Numbered from the stretch's first letter, positions 24,641-33,966 are shown. The stretch is 64,000 bases of DNA from Bacteroidales bacterium (GCA_017550655.1 JAFZOK010000018.1:62001-126000), one strand, 5' to 3'. Program-made: numbers and translations. The notes: generated from the letters alone by a model not told the origin.

Positions 24641-26026
24641 ATGAGTACCATAATGATAATCGAACTGCTCATAGTGCTTGCGGCACTGTATGTCGGTTCC
24701 CGTTATGGCAGTCTTGCCCTGGGCGCGATCTCAGGAATAGGCCTGGCCATTCTGGTCTTTGGCTTCGGGATGAAGCCGGGAACTCCCCCGACAGACGTAA
24801 TCTACATAATCATTGCAGCCGTAACCTGCGCCGGAACGCTCCAGGCTTCGGGAGGTATGGACTGGATGATACAGATTGCGGAAAAGATGCTTAGAAAGCA
24901 TCCCGGAAACATTACTTTCCTGGCCCCTATAACCACATTCTTCCTTACCGTTCTGGTAGGAACCGGGCACGTGGTCTATACCCTGATGCCAATCATCTGC
25001 GATATAGCCCTGAAGAAGAACATCCGTCCTGAAAGGCCTTGCGGAGTGGCTTCCATTGCCTCCCAGGTTGGTATAACCTGCTCTCCGATTGCGGCCGCCG
25101 TAGTAGCCTTCGTGACCATTTCCAACGCCAACGGCTTTATGGTGTCTATTCCGCAGGTGCTGATGATCACGATCCCGGCCTGCCTTTGCGGCTTGATCTG
25201 CGCTTCACTGTATTCGTATCGCAGAGGAAAAGACCTTGACAAGGACGCTGATTTCCTGCGCAGAAAGTCAGATCCCGAAACATATAAGTATATGTACGGC
25301 AACAGCGCCACCACGCTGGACAAGAAGATAAGCAAGAGCGCCAAGGCTTCCGTTTACGTGTTCCTGGGAGCTCTGCTGGTAATTGTGTTCTTCGCCTTCT
25401 GCCAGATGATCCACGTGGACAAGAACGGGGAGAGCATAACTCTGGCCCAGCACATGGGCATTCCAAAGATGAACATTATCATCCAGATCATAATGCTCAC
25501 GGCCGCTGCCGCAAACATAATGTTCTGCAGGGCGGAACCTAAGAAGGCAGTTGGCGGAGCGGTATGGCAGAGCGGTATGGTGGCAGTTGTGGCTATCTAC
25601 GGAATCGCCTGGCTGGCAGATACTTATTTCAGCAATTATCTGGACCAGATGAAGGTTATGCTTGCAGACCTTGTTTCCAACTACCCTTGGTCTATCGCCT
25701 TCGTGTTCTTCCTGGTCAGTGTACTTATCAACTCCCAGGGAGCCGTGGTTGTGGCCATGCTTCCTCTGGCATACGAGCTTGGAATCGCCGGCCCTGTGCT
25801 TCTGGGTATCCTTCCGAGCGTTTACGGATATTTCTTCATCCCTAACTATCCTTCCGATATCGCCACCGTCAACTTCGACCGGAGCGGCACCACTGTTATT
25901 GGAAAATATCTGCTCAACCATAGCTTCATGATACCTGGCCTAATTTCCGTATCAGTTTCAACTATAATTGGTTATCTGCTTACCACAACGGTATTTTCCG
26001 GGTATTTTGCAGGTTTCGTGCAATAA
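24641..26026 (+). CDS. Anaerobic C4-dicarboxylate transporter, DcuA/DcuB family
   Basis: 461 residues, strongly hydrophobic with about 10-12 membrane helices. It exchanges fumarate, malate or aspartate against succinate in the inner membrane during anaerobic growth. Family motifs: RYGSLALGAISGIGLAILVF, TFFLTVLVGTGHVVYTLMPI, VGITCSPIAAAVVAF and FFIPNYPSDIATVNFDRSGTT near the end. The NYPSD..A..FD.SGTT block is specific to DcuA/B. The product is followed by GDPD and a lipoprotein gene with 10- and 11-bp gaps, probably one transcript. Whether it is DcuA or DcuB cannot be said. Confidence 0.93.
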   Translation: MSTIMIIELLIVLAALYVGSRYGSLALGAISGIGLAILVFGFGMKPGTPPTDVIYIIIAAVTCAGTLQASGGMDWMIQIAEKMLRKHPGNITFLAPITTFFLTVLVGTGHVVYTLMPIICDIALKKNIRPERPCGVASIASQVGITCSPIAAAVVAFVTISNANGFMVSIPQVLMITIPACLCGLICASLYSYRRGKDLDKDADFLRRKSDPETYKYMYGNSATTLDKKISKSAKASVYVFLGALLVIVFFAFCQMIHVDKNGESITLAQHMGIPKMNIIIQIIMLTAAAANIMFCRAEPKKAVGGAVWQSGMVAVVAIYGIAWLADTYFSNYLDQMKVMLADLVSNYPWSIAFVFFLVSVLINSQGAVVVAMLPLAYELGIAGPVLLGILPSVYGYFFIPNYPSDIATVNFDRSGTTVIGKYLLNHSFMIPGLISVSVSTIIGYLLTTTVFSGYFAGFVQ

Positions 26027-26036
26027 AACAGGCTTT

Positions 26037-26828
26037 ATGAGAAAACTGATACTTCTTTTTGCAGCCATTCTGGCCCAGACTGCGGTCCTTTCGGCCCAGC
26101 CTAAGGTCATAGCCCACAGGGGGCACTGGAACGTAAACGAGACCGGAAAAGGCAACACCGCCTCTCCGCAGAACTCACTGGCATCATACAAAGCAGCGAA
26201 CGGTATAGGGGCCTGGGGCTCAGAGTTTGACGTTAACCTTACATCGGATGAAAAGCTTGTGGTCTGCCACGGCCCAAAGATAGTTTCCCTGGCGGATGTC
26301 CAGAAGGAAACCTTTAAAACAGTCCGCAACGAGTGCCTTTCCAACGGAGAGAGGGTTCCTTCCCTCAAGGCACTTCTGAAGCTTATCAAAAAGTGCAAAA
26401 TCCGTCCGATTCTGGAAATCAAGGAAGATTATCGCGATAAAGAGGGCTATCTTCTAACCTTCGATAAGGTTGCTGCCGCTTTGAAGAGGCACCATATAGA
26501 CATGTCCAATATCACGATTATCTCCTTCAGCCTTGAAGTCTGCAAGGCTGCAGCAAAAAAGTACCCGGATACAATGGTTCAGTATCTTGGCGGAGAGAAG
26601 TCTCCGGAGGAACTCTATGCCCTGGGTATCAAGGGGCTGGACTATCACTATTCAGTGTTTGACAAGCATCCCGACTGGGTTAAGAAGGCCCACGATCTTG
26701 GTATGGAGGTAAACGTCTGGACAGTGGACAAGGAGCAGGACATAAGGCGAATGCTTGCCCTTGGAGTTGACCAGATAACCACCAACTATCCTGTTCTTAC
26801 ACAGAAGATTATAGAAGAATTAAAGTAA
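26037..26828 (+). CDS. Secreted glycerophosphodiester phosphodiesterase
   Basis: 263 residues from the ATG at 26037, with a signal peptide (MRKLILLFAAILAQTAVLSAQ). It hydrolyses glycerophosphodiesters to glycerol-3-phosphate and an alcohol. Motifs: VIAHRGHWN, SPQNSLASYKAA (the usual PEN is PQN here, as in many Bacteroidota relatives), GSEFDVNLT with metal-binding Glu and Asp, LVVCHG, RPILEIKED and the C-terminal VNVWTVDKEQDIRRML...GVDQITTNYP. The loss of the Glu in PEN may change metal binding. It would act on glycerophosphodiesters such as those left by the phospholipase A at 15.7 kb, which is inference. Confidence 0.88.
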   Translation: MRKLILLFAAILAQTAVLSAQPKVIAHRGHWNVNETGKGNTASPQNSLASYKAANGIGAWGSEFDVNLTSDEKLVVCHGPKIVSLADVQKETFKTVRNECLSNGERVPSLKALLKLIKKCKIRPILEIKEDYRDKEGYLLTFDKVAAALKRHHIDMSNITIISFSLEVCKAAAKKYPDTMVQYLGGEKSPEELYALGIKGLDYHYSVFDKHPDWVKKAHDLGMEVNVWTVDKEQDIRRMLALGVDQITTNYPVLTQKIIEELK

Positions 26829-26839
26829 AATAACAAGCT

Positions 26840-27625
26840 ATGAAGAAAATACTGTATCTAATCGCGTTTGCGGGATGCGCCGCAATGCTTTTCTCCTATT
26901 GCAAGAACAACACTCCAAACACGGAGGGAACAAATCAGGACACAGAATCTGCAATAAAGGCTGCCGCACCAGACACTCTTGATGTGATGAATCTTTATGC
27001 TACTGCAGATAATCTGACAATTACGCCTCCCGGGCTTATCAGGGATGCCAAGGATGCGCTTAGTGGAGAGGCTATTGAGATTGATGTTACCAAGGCCTGG
27101 AGGAAGCTGAGCATCGTGGTTCCGGGGCAGGAAACCTCCGATGTCCCTGATATGAAGGCTATTTTAAAGGCAATCGCCGAGGTCTATCCTATGCCGATGC
27201 TGCTGGCTTGTGTAAACGGCAATACCAAAGGAACCATCGTTGAAGATGAAGCCAATCATTTCATTTCCTATGTGGAGGATTTTTATGAAAATGCGGACTA
27301 CAAAGATAACTGCCGTCTCAAAGCCTGGCAGTTCTTTGAGGATGAAACCTGGGCCATCGGCCTTGCATACCACAGGCTCTGGGACGGAGACGATGGAATA
27401 GGGGTATATCAGAACCTGATGTTCTGGAAGTATGACCCTAAGGGAGACAAGGTTCTCAGGCCGCTCAACGGCGATGAGTATTTTCTTCCTGAGTACACTC
27501 CACAGAGAGGGTTGGTAGTCTTCCACGCAAATGGCGACAATATTGATTTTGACGGCGGTGCGGACCCTGACCTCTTCTGGAAGTGGACTGGCCACTGGTT
27601 CGAATCCTCCGCTCCTCAGCAATAG
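26840..27625 (+). CDS. Lipoprotein of unknown function
   Basis: 261 residues, lipoprotein signal MKKILYLIAFAGCAAMLFSYC (Cys21). Mature part has no repeats; it contains a central DAKDALSGEAIEIDVTKAWRK and a Trp/Asp-rich end (WKWTGHWFESSAPQQ). No family recognised. Last gene before a strong bidirectional terminator. Confidence 0.65.
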   Translation: MKKILYLIAFAGCAAMLFSYCKNNTPNTEGTNQDTESAIKAAAPDTLDVMNLYATADNLTITPPGLIRDAKDALSGEAIEIDVTKAWRKLSIVVPGQETSDVPDMKAILKAIAEVYPMPMLLACVNGNTKGTIVEDEANHFISYVEDFYENADYKDNCRLKAWQFFEDETWAIGLAYHRLWDGDDGIGVYQNLMFWKYDPKGDKVLRPLNGDEYFLPEYTPQRGLVVFHANGDNIDFDGGADPDLFWKWTGHWFESSAPQQ

Positions 27626-27630
27626 AATAC

Positions 27631-27739
27631 CCTGCCGCTTAATCGGCTGATAATTAGAGAACTAAATAAACATACCCCCGGCGTCTTGCTAGGGGTATGT
27701 TTGCGTAATAGGCTGGTTATATGCCAGTTAAACGGCAGG
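27631..27739. repeat. Imperfect 24-bp inverted repeat enclosing a terminator
   Basis: Arms at 27631-27654 and 27716-27739 match at 18 of 24 positions by my alignment; both outer ends are CCTGCCG/CGGCAGG. They enclose the terminator hairpin at 27668-27702 and end 1 bp before the hbd stop. This could be an extended terminator or the remains of a small palindromic element. Confidence 0.5.
27668..27702. terminator. Bidirectional terminator between the lipoprotein gene and hbd
   Basis: Perfect 11-bp stem AAACATACCCC (27668-27678) / GGGGTATGTTT (27692-27702) with a 13-nt loop. The stem ends in T or A runs on both strands, so it can end the two convergent transcripts. Confidence 0.8.
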
Positions 27740-27740
27740 A

Positions 27741-28586
27741 CTACTTCGTATAATCGTAGAAGCCCTTTCCGGTCTTGCGTCCGAGAAGGCCTGCGCGTAC
27801 CATCTTCCTGAGAAGAGGATGTGGACGGTACTTGCTGTCTCCGAACTCGTTGTAGAGAACTTCCATGATTGCAAGGCAAACATCCAGACCGATGAGGTCT
27901 CCCAGAGCCAGAGGGCCCATAGGATGGTTTGCGCCCATCATCATTGCGGCGTCAATCTCCTCCTTGGTTGCAATGCCGTCTGCCAGGATTCCAACTCCCT
28001 CGTTTACAAGAGGAATGAGGATTCTGTTAACAACAAAGCCAGGAGCCTCGTTAACTGAAACCGGGCACTTTCCGATAGCCTTTGCTATCTCCACAACCTT
28101 GTCGTGAACCTCAGGGGAGGTGAGCTGACCCTTGATAACCTCAACCAGCTTCATAAGAGGAACCGGGTTGAAGAAGTGCATACCAATCACGTTCTGAGGA
28201 CGTGAGGTGAATGCTGCTATGGCTGTGATACTCAGCGATGAAGTATTGGAAGCCAGGATGGCCTCAGGCTTGCAGACCTTGTCCAGAGTCTCCCAGATTT
28301 CCTTCTTTACAGCCATATCCTCGGCTACAACCTCTATTACGAGGTCTGCGTCCTTGAGGTCCTCATAATTGAAGGTGTCTTTGATTCTGGCGATAATCTC
28401 GTCTTTTACACTTGCCTCCATCTTTCCCTTCTCAACACTTCTGTTGAGGAATTTCTCGATGGCTTTGTGCGCTCTTGCAAGAGATGCCTCGCTGCGTCCC
28501 TTAAGGAGTACGTCGTGACCTGCGGTAGCGAATGCCTGTGCTATGCCGTGGCCCATTGTTCCGTTTCCAACAACTGCAACTAACAT
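27741..28586 (-). CDS. hbd: 3-hydroxybutyryl-CoA dehydrogenase
   Basis: Reduces acetoacetyl-CoA to 3-hydroxybutyryl-CoA with NAD(P)H. 281 residues, normal length. The nucleotide-binding loop is [16 protein letters not shown] near the N-terminus (the second Gly of the usual GxGxxG is retained; N replaces A). Active-site parts: [26 protein letters not shown] with the catalytic His, and [11 protein letters not shown]. It lies downstream of crt on the minus strand (39-bp gap), divergent from the lysine operon. In the lysine pathway it is not needed to make crotonyl-CoA, so it gives a separate route from acetoacetyl-CoA. Confidence 0.95.
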   Translation of the reverse strand: MLVAVVGNGTMGHGIAQAFATAGHDVLLKGRSEASLARAHKAIEKFLNRSVEKGKMEASVKDEIIARIKDTFNYEDLKDADLVIEVVAEDMAVKKEIWETLDKVCKPEAILASNTSSLSITAIAAFTSRPQNVIGMHFFNPVPLMKLVEVIKGQLTSPEVHDKVVEIAKAIGKCPVSVNEAPGFVVNRILIPLVNEGVGILADGIATKEEIDAAMMMGANHPMGPLALGDLIGLDVCLAIMEVLYNEFGDSKYRPHPLLRKMVRAGLLGRKTGKGFYDYTK

Positions 28587-28625
28587 TGTACTAAAGTTTT
28601 AAATTGTTAATGGTTATAATGTGTG

Positions 28626-29405
28626 TTATTTGTTTTTCCACTGTGCCGGCCTCTTCTCGAAGAATGCTTTCATTCCTTCCTTCTGGTCCCCGGTGGAGAA
28701 GCAGAGGGCGAAGAGATCGTTCTCGATGGCGATGGCCGTGTCTATGTCTGTCTGCATTCCGCGGTTGATAGCCTCCTTGCTGAGTCTTACGGCAATAGGG
28801 GCGTTCTTGGCTATGGTCTTTGCCAGAGCCAGGGCCTCGTCCATAAGCTGCTCAGGTTCTACAACCCTGTTTACCAGGCCGATTCTGAAAGCCTCGTCTG
28901 CCGTGATGGCCTTTGCGGAGTAAATGAGCTCCTTTGCCCTGCCTTCGCCGACTATTCTAGGAAGCCTCTGGGTTCCCGAGAAGCCCGGAGTGATGCCCAG
29001 TCCAACCTCAGGCTGGCCGATTTTGGCCTTGGATGAGGCGATGCGGATATCGCAGGAAAGAGCCAGCTCGCAGCCTCCGCCGAGAGCGAAGCCGTTGATG
29101 GCTGCAATAACAGGTTTTCCGAGAAGTTCAATCTTGCGGAAGACTTTTGAACCCTGAACTCCGAAATCCTTGCCCTGGGCGGCGTTCATGGTGCTCATCT
29201 GGGAGATGTCCGCCCCGGCCACGAAGGCCCGGCCTTCACCTGTCAGTATTACAACATTGGTCTGAGGATCGTTTTCAATCTCCGAGAACACCTGGTCCAG
29301 TTCTGCAAGGACTTGTGAATTAAGGGCGTTCATGCTCTGGGGATTATTGATCTTTACGATGCGGATGTTTCCTTCCTGCTGAAGGATGAGGTTTTTGAAT
29401 TCCAT
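28626..29405 (-). CDS. crt: Enoyl-CoA hydratase / crotonase family protein
   Basis: 259 residues. Interconverts 3-hydroxybutyryl-CoA and crotonyl-CoA. Crotonase motifs: GRAFVAGADISQM for the oxyanion hole, INGFALGGGCELALSCDIRIAS, and KIGQPEVGLGITPGFSGTQRL with the second catalytic Glu. The C-terminus (FFEKRPAQWKNK) is the usual one for short-chain crotonases. It forms a pair with hbd and shares a 185-bp divergent promoter region with the lysine operon. A minus-strand box TATCTTCG at 29457-29464 is a likely -7 element. Confidence 0.95.
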   Translation of the reverse strand: MEFKNLILQQEGNIRIVKINNPQSMNALNSQVLAELDQVFSEIENDPQTNVVILTGEGRAFVAGADISQMSTMNAAQGKDFGVQGSKVFRKIELLGKPVIAAINGFALGGGCELALSCDIRIASSKAKIGQPEVGLGITPGFSGTQRLPRIVGEGRAKELIYSAKAITADEAFRIGLVNRVVEPEQLMDEALALAKTIAKNAPIAVRLSKEAINRGMQTDIDTAIAIENDLFALCFSTGDQKEGMKAFFEKRPAQWKNK

Positions 29406-29524
29406 ATTGAGAAATGTTTATATTTTCCAGTTCAGGACATCCCGTCCTGCATCTTGCGAAGATACTTAAAATTTTGCGAAATAAAAATATAACATCGTTG
29501 TTATTTTTTTACGGGAATTTTCAT

Positions 29525-29532
29525 TATATTTG
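29525..29532 (+). promoter_or_regulatory. -7 box of the lysine fermentation operon
   Basis: TATATTTG 58 bp ahead of atoD. A TTG lies at 29498-29500, 24 bp upstream, longer than the usual 19-21. A divergent box for crt lies at 29457-29464 (TATCTTCG on the minus strand). No cobalamin or lysine riboswitch is recognisable in the gap. Confidence 0.55.
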
Positions 29533-29590
29533 CTTGGTTTACGAAGTAAAAATCAAATAGCAAAACAAATAATATTCAAATCGTTTTCTT

Positions 29591-30265
29591 ATGGATAAAA
29601 GAATTTCATTACAGGAAGCCGTTTCTATGATTAAGGACGGTATGACAATTATGGTGGGAGGTTTCCTCTCCGCCGGTTCTCCTCTGGACATCCTCGACGC
29701 CCTTGCAAAGAGCGATGTGAAGGATCTGACCCTCATCTCCAACGATACTGCATATCAGGGAATTGGAGTAGGCAATCTGATTGGTGCCCACAAGATCAAG
29801 AAACTCTATGTTTCCCATATCGGAACAAATCCTGACACGGCTGCTCAGATGAATGCCGGCGAGCTGGAAATCGAATTCTGCCCTCAGGGAACCCTGGCAG
29901 AGAGAATCCGCTGCGGTGGAGCAGGCCTTGGCGGCGTGCTGACAACCACCGGAATGGGAACCGTTATCGCAGAAGGAAAGCCAACCGTAGAGGTTGACGG
30001 CAAGACTTATCTGCTCGAGAAGCCTCTCAGGGCTGATGTTGCCCTTATCGGCGCTACCGTTGCAGACGAAAGAGGAAACTGCATCTATGTGGGAACTTCC
30101 CAGAACTTCAACCCTCTGATGGCAGCTGCTGCAGACGTGGTAATCGTTGAGGCAGAGAAGATTGTGCCTGCAGGAGAAATCAAGCCTGAGGCAGTTATCA
30201 CTCCTCACGTATTCGTTTCCCACATCTACCAGTCTACCAACAACCTTCAGAAAGTTAGAGAATAG
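29591..30265 (+). CDS. atoD: Butyrate/acetate-acetoacetate CoA-transferase, subunit A
   Basis: 224 residues, alpha subunit of a class I CoA-transferase that moves CoA from butyryl-CoA to acetoacetate, releasing butyrate. The CoA-transferase signature [15 protein letters not shown] is at residues 16-31, and [31 protein letters not shown] matches the later family block. First gene of the long operon. Its partner, subunit B, is 8.5 kb downstream rather than adjacent, which is unusual. One base separates its stop from the kal start. Confidence 0.94.
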   Translation: MDKRISLQEAVSMIKDGMTIMVGGFLSAGSPLDILDALAKSDVKDLTLISNDTAYQGIGVGNLIGAHKIKKLYVSHIGTNPDTAAQMNAGELEIEFCPQGTLAERIRCGGAGLGGVLTTTGMGTVIAEGKPTVEVDGKTYLLEKPLRADVALIGATVADERGNCIYVGTSQNFNPLMAAAADVVIVEAEKIVPAGEIKPEAVITPHVFVSHIYQSTNNLQKVRE

Positions 30266-30266
30266 T

Positions 30267-30656
30267 ATGGCAGTAAAATCATTGATCAGAGTAAGAATGG
30301 GCGGAGAAGACGCCCATTATGGCGGAGGCCTTGTTGACGGAGCCCACATGCTGAAACTCTTCGGCGATGTGGCTACAGAGCTTCTGATTATCAACGATGG
30401 AGACGAGGGCCTGTTCAAGGCTTATGACAATGTTGAGTTCATCGCCCCTGTATTTGCCGGAGACTATATCGAGGCCACAGGAGAGATAACCCACGTTGGA
30501 AACACTTCCAGAAAAATGGTCTTCGAAGCCCGCAAGGTGATTGTTCCAAGACCTGACGTGTCAGATTCTGCAGCTGACGTGCTGGAGGAGCCAATAGTAG
30601 TCTGCAGGGCCAGCGGAACTTGCGTAGTTCCTGCCAAGTGCCAGAGAAAGAAATAG
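30267..30656 (+). CDS. kal: 3-aminobutyryl-CoA ammonia-lyase
   Basis: 129 residues from the ATG at 30267, which follows the atoD stop by one base; upstream in-frame sequence overlaps atoD and is not used. Removes ammonia from L-3-aminobutyryl-CoA to give crotonyl-CoA in lysine fermentation. The hot-dog-fold signs are [34 protein letters not shown] and [15 protein letters not shown]. Length and the GGEDAHY motif match the Kal family. Neighbours kce and kdd confirm the pathway. Confidence 0.93.
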   Translation: MAVKSLIRVRMGGEDAHYGGGLVDGAHMLKLFGDVATELLIINDGDEGLFKAYDNVEFIAPVFAGDYIEATGEITHVGNTSRKMVFEARKVIVPRPDVSDSAADVLEEPIVVCRASGTCVVPAKCQRKK

Positions 30657-30663
30657 TTGCGAT

Positions 30664-31497
30664 ATGGATAAACTTATAATCACAGCCGCTATCTGCGGTG
30701 CTGAGGTTACCAAGAAGCAGAATCCGGCCGTTCCTTACACCGTTGAGGAAATCGTGCGCGAGGCAAAGAGCGCAGTGGATGCGGGAGCCGCTATCGTCCA
30801 CCTTCACGTAAGGTTCGACGACGGTACCCCAACCCAGTCCAGAGACCGCTTCCAGGAGTGCGAGGAGGCTATCCTGAAGGTTTGCCCGGATGTAATCCTG
30901 ATTCCTTCCACAGGAGGAGCAGTAGGCATGACACCGGACGAGAGGCTACAGAGCACGGACACCGATCCGCTGCCTGAGATGGCCACCCTGGATTGCGGAA
31001 CCTGCAACTTCGGAGACGAGATTTTCGACAATACTATGCCTACCATGAGGGCATTCGGAAAGCGTATGATTGAGCGCGGCATCAAGCCTGAGTACGAGTG
31101 CTTTGAGATGGGTCACCTGGATACCATCCTGACTATGGCCCGCAAGGGCGAGGTCCCGGGTGCTCCTATGCAGTTCAATTTCGTGCTTGGCGTTCCTGGA
31201 TGTACTCCTGCTACGGTTGCCAACCTTTGCTGGCTGGTTAACGGAATTCCGGCTGGCAGCACCTGGACCGTTACCGGAGTCGGCCGCCACGCATTCCCTA
31301 TGGCCGCAGCCGCTATCGCAATGGGCGGTAACGTAAGAGTAGGCTTTGAGGATAACCTTTACCTGTCAAGAGGCGTTCTGGCTCCGTCCAACGGCGCCCT
31401 GGTGGAGAAGGTAGTCCGCCTTGCCAACGAGCTCGGAAGGCCAATTGCCAACAGCCACGAGGCCCGCGAGATACTGGGTCTTGCACCACGCAAATAA
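30664..31497 (+). CDS. kce: 3-keto-5-aminohexanoate cleavage enzyme
   Basis: 277 residues. Condenses 3-keto-5-aminohexanoate with acetyl-CoA and splits it to 3-aminobutyryl-CoA and acetoacetate (BKACE family, TIM barrel). Zinc ligands are visible: His46 and His48 in IVHLHVR and Glu229 in VRVGFEDN, in line with the characterised enzyme. Other motifs: CPDVILIPSTGGAVGM and YECFEMGH. Seven bases separate it from kal. Confidence 0.95.
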   Translation: MDKLIITAAICGAEVTKKQNPAVPYTVEEIVREAKSAVDAGAAIVHLHVRFDDGTPTQSRDRFQECEEAILKVCPDVILIPSTGGAVGMTPDERLQSTDTDPLPEMATLDCGTCNFGDEIFDNTMPTMRAFGKRMIERGIKPEYECFEMGHLDTILTMARKGEVPGAPMQFNFVLGVPGCTPATVANLCWLVNGIPAGSTWTVTGVGRHAFPMAAAAIAMGGNVRVGFEDNLYLSRGVLAPSNGALVEKVVRLANELGRPIANSHEAREILGLAPRK

Positions 31498-31536
31498 TCA
31501 AATCGTTGAACAACAATAAATTACAAAAGAAACAAT

Positions 31537-32610
31537 ATGCAAAAACATGGAAATCGCTACGGTACCCACCGTGTAATTGAGCCGATTGGCGTTCTGCCTC
31601 AGCCGGCAAACAAACTGGACAACAATATGGACGAGATCTACGATAACGAGATTCTCATCGATGTTCAGACACTTAACATAGACTCAGCTTCATTCACTGA
31701 TATCCACAATTATGCAAAGTCCCAGGCCAAGAATCCTAACGACGAGGCCGAGGTAATGGAGGAAATCAAGAAGGAGATGCTCCTTAACGTAGAGCTTCAG
31801 GGCAAGCACCGCAACCGCCGTACAGGTTCCGGAGGTATGCTTCTGGGAACTGTTGAGAAGATCGGAGACGCTCTCAAGGGCAAGATCGACCTCAAGGAAG
31901 GCGACCGCATCGCTACTCTGGTATCCCTGTCACTGACTCCTCTGCGCATTGACGAGATCCTCAACATCAAGGCAGATGTTGACCAGGTTGACATCAAGGG
32001 AAAGGCTATTCTCTTCGAGAGCGGGATCTATGCAAAGATTCCTGACGATATGCCTGAGAAACTGGCTCTCAGCGCCCTGGACGTTGCAGGAGCACCTGCA
32101 CAGACTGCAAAGCTCTGCCAGAGCGGACAGACTGTAGTTATCCTGGGTGCCGGCGGAAAGAGCGGAATGCTCTGCTGCTATGAGGCAAAGAAGAGGGTAG
32201 GCGTTACCGGTAAGGTTATCGGTCTGGCAAACAGCCCTAGGTCTACCAACCGTATCAAGGATCTCGGCTTCTGCGATGTTGTGGAGAGCGTTTCAGGAAT
32301 GACTCCTGTACAGGTTAACGAGCTGGTCAGCAAGCTGACAAACGGCAAGATGGCAGACGTTACCATCAACTGCGTTAACGTTCCGGACCAGGAGATGACT
32401 TCTGTTCTCTGCACAAAGGACGACGGTATCGTTTACTTCTTCTCTATGGCAACCAGCTTCACCAAGGCAGCATTGGGAGCAGAGGGAATCGGTGCAGACG
32501 TGAACATGATTATCGGTAACGGTTACACCAAGGGACACGCCGAGATTACTCTCCAGGAACTCCGCGAGTGCCCTAAACTGAGAAAGATTTTTGAGGAACT
32601 TTACGCTTAA
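31537..32610 (+). CDS. kdd: L-erythro-3,5-diaminohexanoate dehydrogenase
   Basis: 357 residues. Oxidatively deaminates 3,5-diaminohexanoate to 3-keto-5-aminohexanoate with NAD+. The N-terminal GNRYGTHRVIEPIGVLPQPA is the family signature. The dinucleotide-binding loop is VVILGAGGKSGMLCCYEA. The family is a divergent medium-chain dehydrogenase. Sits between kce and kamA, the usual neighbours. Confidence 0.95.
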   Translation: MQKHGNRYGTHRVIEPIGVLPQPANKLDNNMDEIYDNEILIDVQTLNIDSASFTDIHNYAKSQAKNPNDEAEVMEEIKKEMLLNVELQGKHRNRRTGSGGMLLGTVEKIGDALKGKIDLKEGDRIATLVSLSLTPLRIDEILNIKADVDQVDIKGKAILFESGIYAKIPDDMPEKLALSALDVAGAPAQTAKLCQSGQTVVILGAGGKSGMLCCYEAKKRVGVTGKVIGLANSPRSTNRIKDLGFCDVVESVSGMTPVQVNELVSKLTNGKMADVTINCVNVPDQEMTSVLCTKDDGIVYFFSMATSFTKAALGAEGIGADVNMIIGNGYTKGHAEITLQELRECPKLRKIFEELYA

Positions 32611-32621
32611 TAACTGGTTTT

Positions 32622-33956
32622 ATGGCAGTTTCAAGAAGAAAACAGCTCTTTCCTGAAGTTACCGACGCCCAGTGGAACGACTGGAAATGGCAGGTAAGAA
32701 ACAGGATCGAGACCCTGGATAAGCTGAAAAAATACATCAAGCTTTCCAAGGAAGAGGAGGAGGGCATCCGCAAGTCTCTGAAGACTATCAGAATGGCCAT
32801 TACTCCTTATTATCTGAGCCTTATTGATCCGAACAACCCTGAAGATCCTGTAAGGAAGCAGTGCATCCCGACCGTCAACGAGACCCATCGTGCCGAGGCG
32901 GACCTTCTGGACCCTCTGCACGAGGATACGGATTCTCCTGTTCCGGGGCTTACTCACCGTTATCCGGACAGAGTGCTTCTGCTTATAACGGACATGTGCT
33001 CAATGTATTGCCGCCACTGCACCAGAAGAAGGTTCGCAGGCCAGACAGACGCCGCAACCTCTATGGACAATGTAGAGAAGGCAATAGAGTACATCAGGAA
33101 CACTCCTCAGGTAAGGGACGTGCTCCTTTCAGGCGGAGACGCCCTGATGGTTCCGGACGAGAGGCTCGAGTACATTATCAGCAAGCTCCGCACTATCAAG
33201 CACGTGGAGATCATAAGGATTGGTACCCGTACTCCTGTGGTTTGCCCTCAGAGAATCACTCCTGAGCTTTGCAACATGCTCAAGAAGTACCATCCAATCT
33301 GGCTCAACACCCACTTCAACCATCCTCAGGAAGTTACTCCGGAGAGCTCCGCAGCCTGCGCAAGGCTGGCTGACGCCGGCGTTCCTCTTGGAAACCAGAG
33401 TGTTCTGCTGCGCGGTATCAACGACTGCGTCAACATCATGAAGAAGCTGGTTCACGAGCTGGTGAAGATGAGGGTAAGGCCTTACTACATTTACCAGTGC
33501 GACCTCTCTATGGGTATTGAGCATTTCCGTACCCCTGTTTCAAAAGGTATAGAAATCATCGAGGGACTGAGGGGACATACCAGCGGCTATGCTGTTCCAA
33601 CCTTCGTGGTTGACGCTCCGGGCGGAGGCGGCAAGACTCCGGTAATGCCTAACTACGTTATTTCCCAGGCTCCGGGAAAAGTTGTCCTGAGAAACTACGA
33701 GGGCGTTATCACAACTTACTCCGAGCCTGAGGATTACAAGCCATCCAAGTGCAACTGCAAGTATTGCAAGGAGAACAAGGAATGCGACGGTGTCGTATCT
33801 CTCCTGGAAGGAAAGCAGATGACAATCCAGCCGGCTCACCTTGCAAGGGAAGACAGGGCTGTCAAGTACCGCGCAAAGCTTGCCGCTGCGGCAAAGAAAG
33901 CCAAGAAGGCTCCAGCAAAGAAGCCTGCAGCAAAGCCTGTTGCAAAGAAGAAGTAA
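32622..33956 (+). CDS. kamA: L-lysine 2,3-aminomutase with an Ala/Lys-rich tail
   Basis: Radical-SAM, PLP-dependent enzyme turning L-lysine into L-beta-lysine, the first pathway step. 444 residues. The [4Fe-4S]-SAM motif is Cys126-x3-Cys130-x2-Cys133 (MCSMYCRHCTRRRFAG). The PLP lysine is Lys338 in APGGGGKTPVMPNYV. Late cysteines in CNCKYCKENKEC are the family's zinc site. After about residue 415 there is a tail of almost only Ala, Lys and Pro (KKAKKAPAKKPAAKPVAKKK), which I do not expect in the clostridial enzyme. Codon choice does not change in the tail, so it is not an obvious fusion. Confidence 0.97.
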   Translation: MAVSRRKQLFPEVTDAQWNDWKWQVRNRIETLDKLKKYIKLSKEEEEGIRKSLKTIRMAITPYYLSLIDPNNPEDPVRKQCIPTVNETHRAEADLLDPLHEDTDSPVPGLTHRYPDRVLLLITDMCSMYCRHCTRRRFAGQTDAATSMDNVEKAIEYIRNTPQVRDVLLSGGDALMVPDERLEYIISKLRTIKHVEIIRIGTRTPVVCPQRITPELCNMLKKYHPIWLNTHFNHPQEVTPESSAACARLADAGVPLGNQSVLLRGINDCVNIMKKLVHELVKMRVRPYYIYQCDLSMGIEHFRTPVSKGIEIIEGLRGHTSGYAVPTFVVDAPGGGGKTPVMPNYVISQAPGKVVLRNYEGVITTYSEPEDYKPSKCNCKYCKENKECDGVVSLLEGKQMTIQPAHLAREDRAVKYRAKLAAAAKKAKKAPAKKPAAKPVAKKK

Positions 33957-33966
33957 CTGATGCGCA

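Noticed and set aside
29406-29590. Cobalamin or lysine riboswitch ahead of the lysine operon
   Set aside because: No conserved B12-box or lysine-aptamer sequence was seen, although KamDE needs B12.
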